From contig JACPFH010000554.1 of assembly GCA_016183075.1 (NCBI GenBank), positions 1 to 6,248 on the forward strand: a stretch of 6,248 nucleotides of DNA. The letters are read 5' to 3'. The notes beneath the pieces were generated by a model, which saw only the letters and a program-made list of their open reading frames with translations, searched no databases and was not told where the DNA came from. Below, in pieces: positions 5,199-6,248 of the stretch (positions within the stretch are counted from its first letter, which is position 1; every line of letters starts with the position of its first letter). A program made the translations under genes and the position numbers. Origin of the DNA: Deltaproteobacteria bacterium. GTDB lineage: Bacteria; Desulfobacterota; Binatia; UBA9968.

Positions 5199-6248
5199 CT
5201 ATTTGGGCCATTGCGGCGTGTGGCCGGAGTAGGTGATGACAAAGAGGATGTCCTCGACATCTTCATTTTTAAACCGATCTTTCATCTCGACAGTGTTGGG
5301 AAGAGCGAGCTCCCACTCACCGAAGGGCGATTTGCCGATCATGGCGATCCAGCTTCCGGCGTTGCCCTTGCGGGTGCTGATGATCCCGTCAATCGAGGTT
5401 GATCCGCCTCCTACAGCTCCGGGACTGCCTTGTGCCGTCAAGCGAAGCTGGCTCACCTGCACCTCAAAGGACGTTTCACTTTTACGTGCAAAGTAGAGCG
5501 CCACGTGCTGGATCTTGAGATTCTCAAGATTCGGGGGGAAGTCCTCGCGCCGGGTGCGAAACGTGACCGTCATCGGGGTGGCGGTTTGGTCCGGGTTGTG
5601 CAGGTCATACCACTGGTCGGCGAACTGGTGGCGGAAGCTAAACGGCCGGTCGGCGCTGACTTTGGCGTCCAACTGTTGCATGAGCTGCTGGCGATAGTCC
5701 CAGCTATCCAGGGCCGTGTACTCGATGGTGAGCAGCACATCGGCGATGGTGCGATAGTCGATCGGATTGGACGCTTTCGGCATCAGGAACTCCCAAGTGG
5801 TGTCCACCGGAAGGTCCTCGAAGGGCCGCAGCATCTCCGGCTGTTGCTCAGCCAGCTCGACGAACTGTCCGGTGGCCTCGCGTGGGGAGGTGAGGGCGAT
5901 TGACTGCGGGCCGGCATTCGCGACGATCGTCTGGAAGACATCGCCGCCGATGACGACGCGGGCCGTTCCCGTGGTCGAGAGGGTGGCCCGGATCCCCTGG
6001 GTTGGCGGGATCAACGCGATCACCGAGGTGCGCAGGCGATGAATCAACCGAAGGTGGTGACCGGGAAAATCTCGGTCGAACAGCTCCATCGGAGTGGCGA
6101 AGCGAAGCACCCCGGTTTCGCGGAAGCGTTGGAACGCGACAGGATTGAGCCAGGCAAGCGAAATGGTCTTGGTCAGTTGAAGCTTACGTCGATCAGTTTC
6201 GAACGCATACTGGTCGAGTTTGTAGATGTCCTGCAACCGACGCGCAGA
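5199..6248 (-). CDS. Tc toxin TcA subunit, C-terminal TcB-binding region (5' part outside the window)
   Basis: The frame is open through the right edge. The first possible start in the window (TTG at 6236-6234) is not a real start, since the upstream codons continue as S-A-R-R and the homology begins at once. Numbering from that TTG, the following match, from memory, the C-terminal region of insecticidal Tc-complex A subunits (TcdA/TcaB/XptA type, TcA TcB-binding domain): LTKTISLAWLNP (21-32), ELFDRDFPGHHLR (51-63), PFEDLPVDTTWEF (138-150), DYRTIADVLLTIEYTA (160-175), HQFADQWYDLHNP (203-215), GEWELALP (306-313) and VEDILFVITYSG (327-338). TcA forms the pentameric syringe-like translocation channel, and this end contacts the TcB-TcC cocoon. 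Full proteins are usually 1,000-2,500 aa, so at least two-thirds lies beyond the window. No TcB or TcC gene follows; the gene ends beside the AT-rich spacer and tRNA-fragment repeat. Confidence 0.87.
   Translation of the reverse strand, partial: SARRLQDIYKLDQYAFETDRRKLQLTKTISLAWLNPVAFQRFRETGVLRFATPMELFDRDFPGHHLRLIHRLRTSVIALIPPTQGIRATLSTTGTARVVIGGDVFQTIVANAGPQSIALTSPREATGQFVELAEQQPEMLRPFEDLPVDTTWEFLMPKASNPIDYRTIADVLLTIEYTALDSWDYRQQLMQQLDAKVSADRPFSFRHQFADQWYDLHNPDQTATPMTVTFRTRREDFPPNLENLKIQHVALYFARKSETSFEVQVSQLRLTAQGSPGAVGGGSTSIDGIISTRKGNAGSWIAMIGKSPFGEWELALPNTVEMKDRFKNEDVEDILFVITYSGHTPQWPK

Noticed and set aside
1..6248. CRISPR array, rRNA or transposase gene
   Set aside because: No regularly spaced identical repeats, no rRNA-like sequence and no transposase or integrase motif was seen on either strand.

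Overview
The window looks like a piece of a GC-rich, Gram-negative-type environmental bacterial chromosome. Genes are compact, most starts have recognisable Shine-Dalgarno sequences, and no eukaryotic features are seen. The sequence alone does not fix the taxon. An uncultivated soil or sediment lineage is my guess, not something shown. Most of the window is chromosomal metabolic-type genes. The right end (from about 4766) has the marks of a rearranged or accessory region.

Layout. Positions 1-229 hold no convincing gene, only short repeats and hairpins. On the minus strand, a two-gene operon reads leftward from 2290: a BNR/Asp-box beta-propeller protein (2290-1265), then 36 bp later a class IV PLP aminotransferase (1228-230) that closely resembles plant-type D-amino-acid transaminase. 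A 150-bp divergent intergenic region (2291-2440) carries a perfect 7-bp inverted repeat. On the plus strand follow an intact MOSC-domain protein (2441-2935), a second and longer BNR beta-propeller (3055-4242), a 127-bp imperfect palindrome (4244-4370) and a MoaD/ThiS-like small protein ending in Gly-Gly (4409-4705).

The most striking structure is a direct repeat of about 245-257 bp. The last ~65 codons of the MOSC gene, plus the adjoining 3' end of a tRNA gene (T arm, acceptor strand and CCA, minus strand), occur at 2739-2995 and again at 4766-5022, offset by exactly 2,027 bp. The second copy is a MOSC pseudogene fragment. Its left edge cuts off a new reading frame only 12 codons after its start. 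Right of it lie an AT-rich spacer, a probable rho-independent terminator, and the 3' end of a gene for a Tc-toxin TcA subunit (C-terminal TcB-binding region, 6248-5199, minus strand), which runs off the window.

How the genes may work together (inference): a MOSC protein (sulfur transfer), a MoaD/ThiS-like sulfur carrier with a Gly-Gly tail and two related beta-propellers suggest a sulfur-carrier or ubiquitin-like module of unknown purpose, possibly with the transaminase. The repeated tRNA 3' end is the kind of site integrases use, so the repeat pair may be a relic of integration or excision next to a toxin locus.
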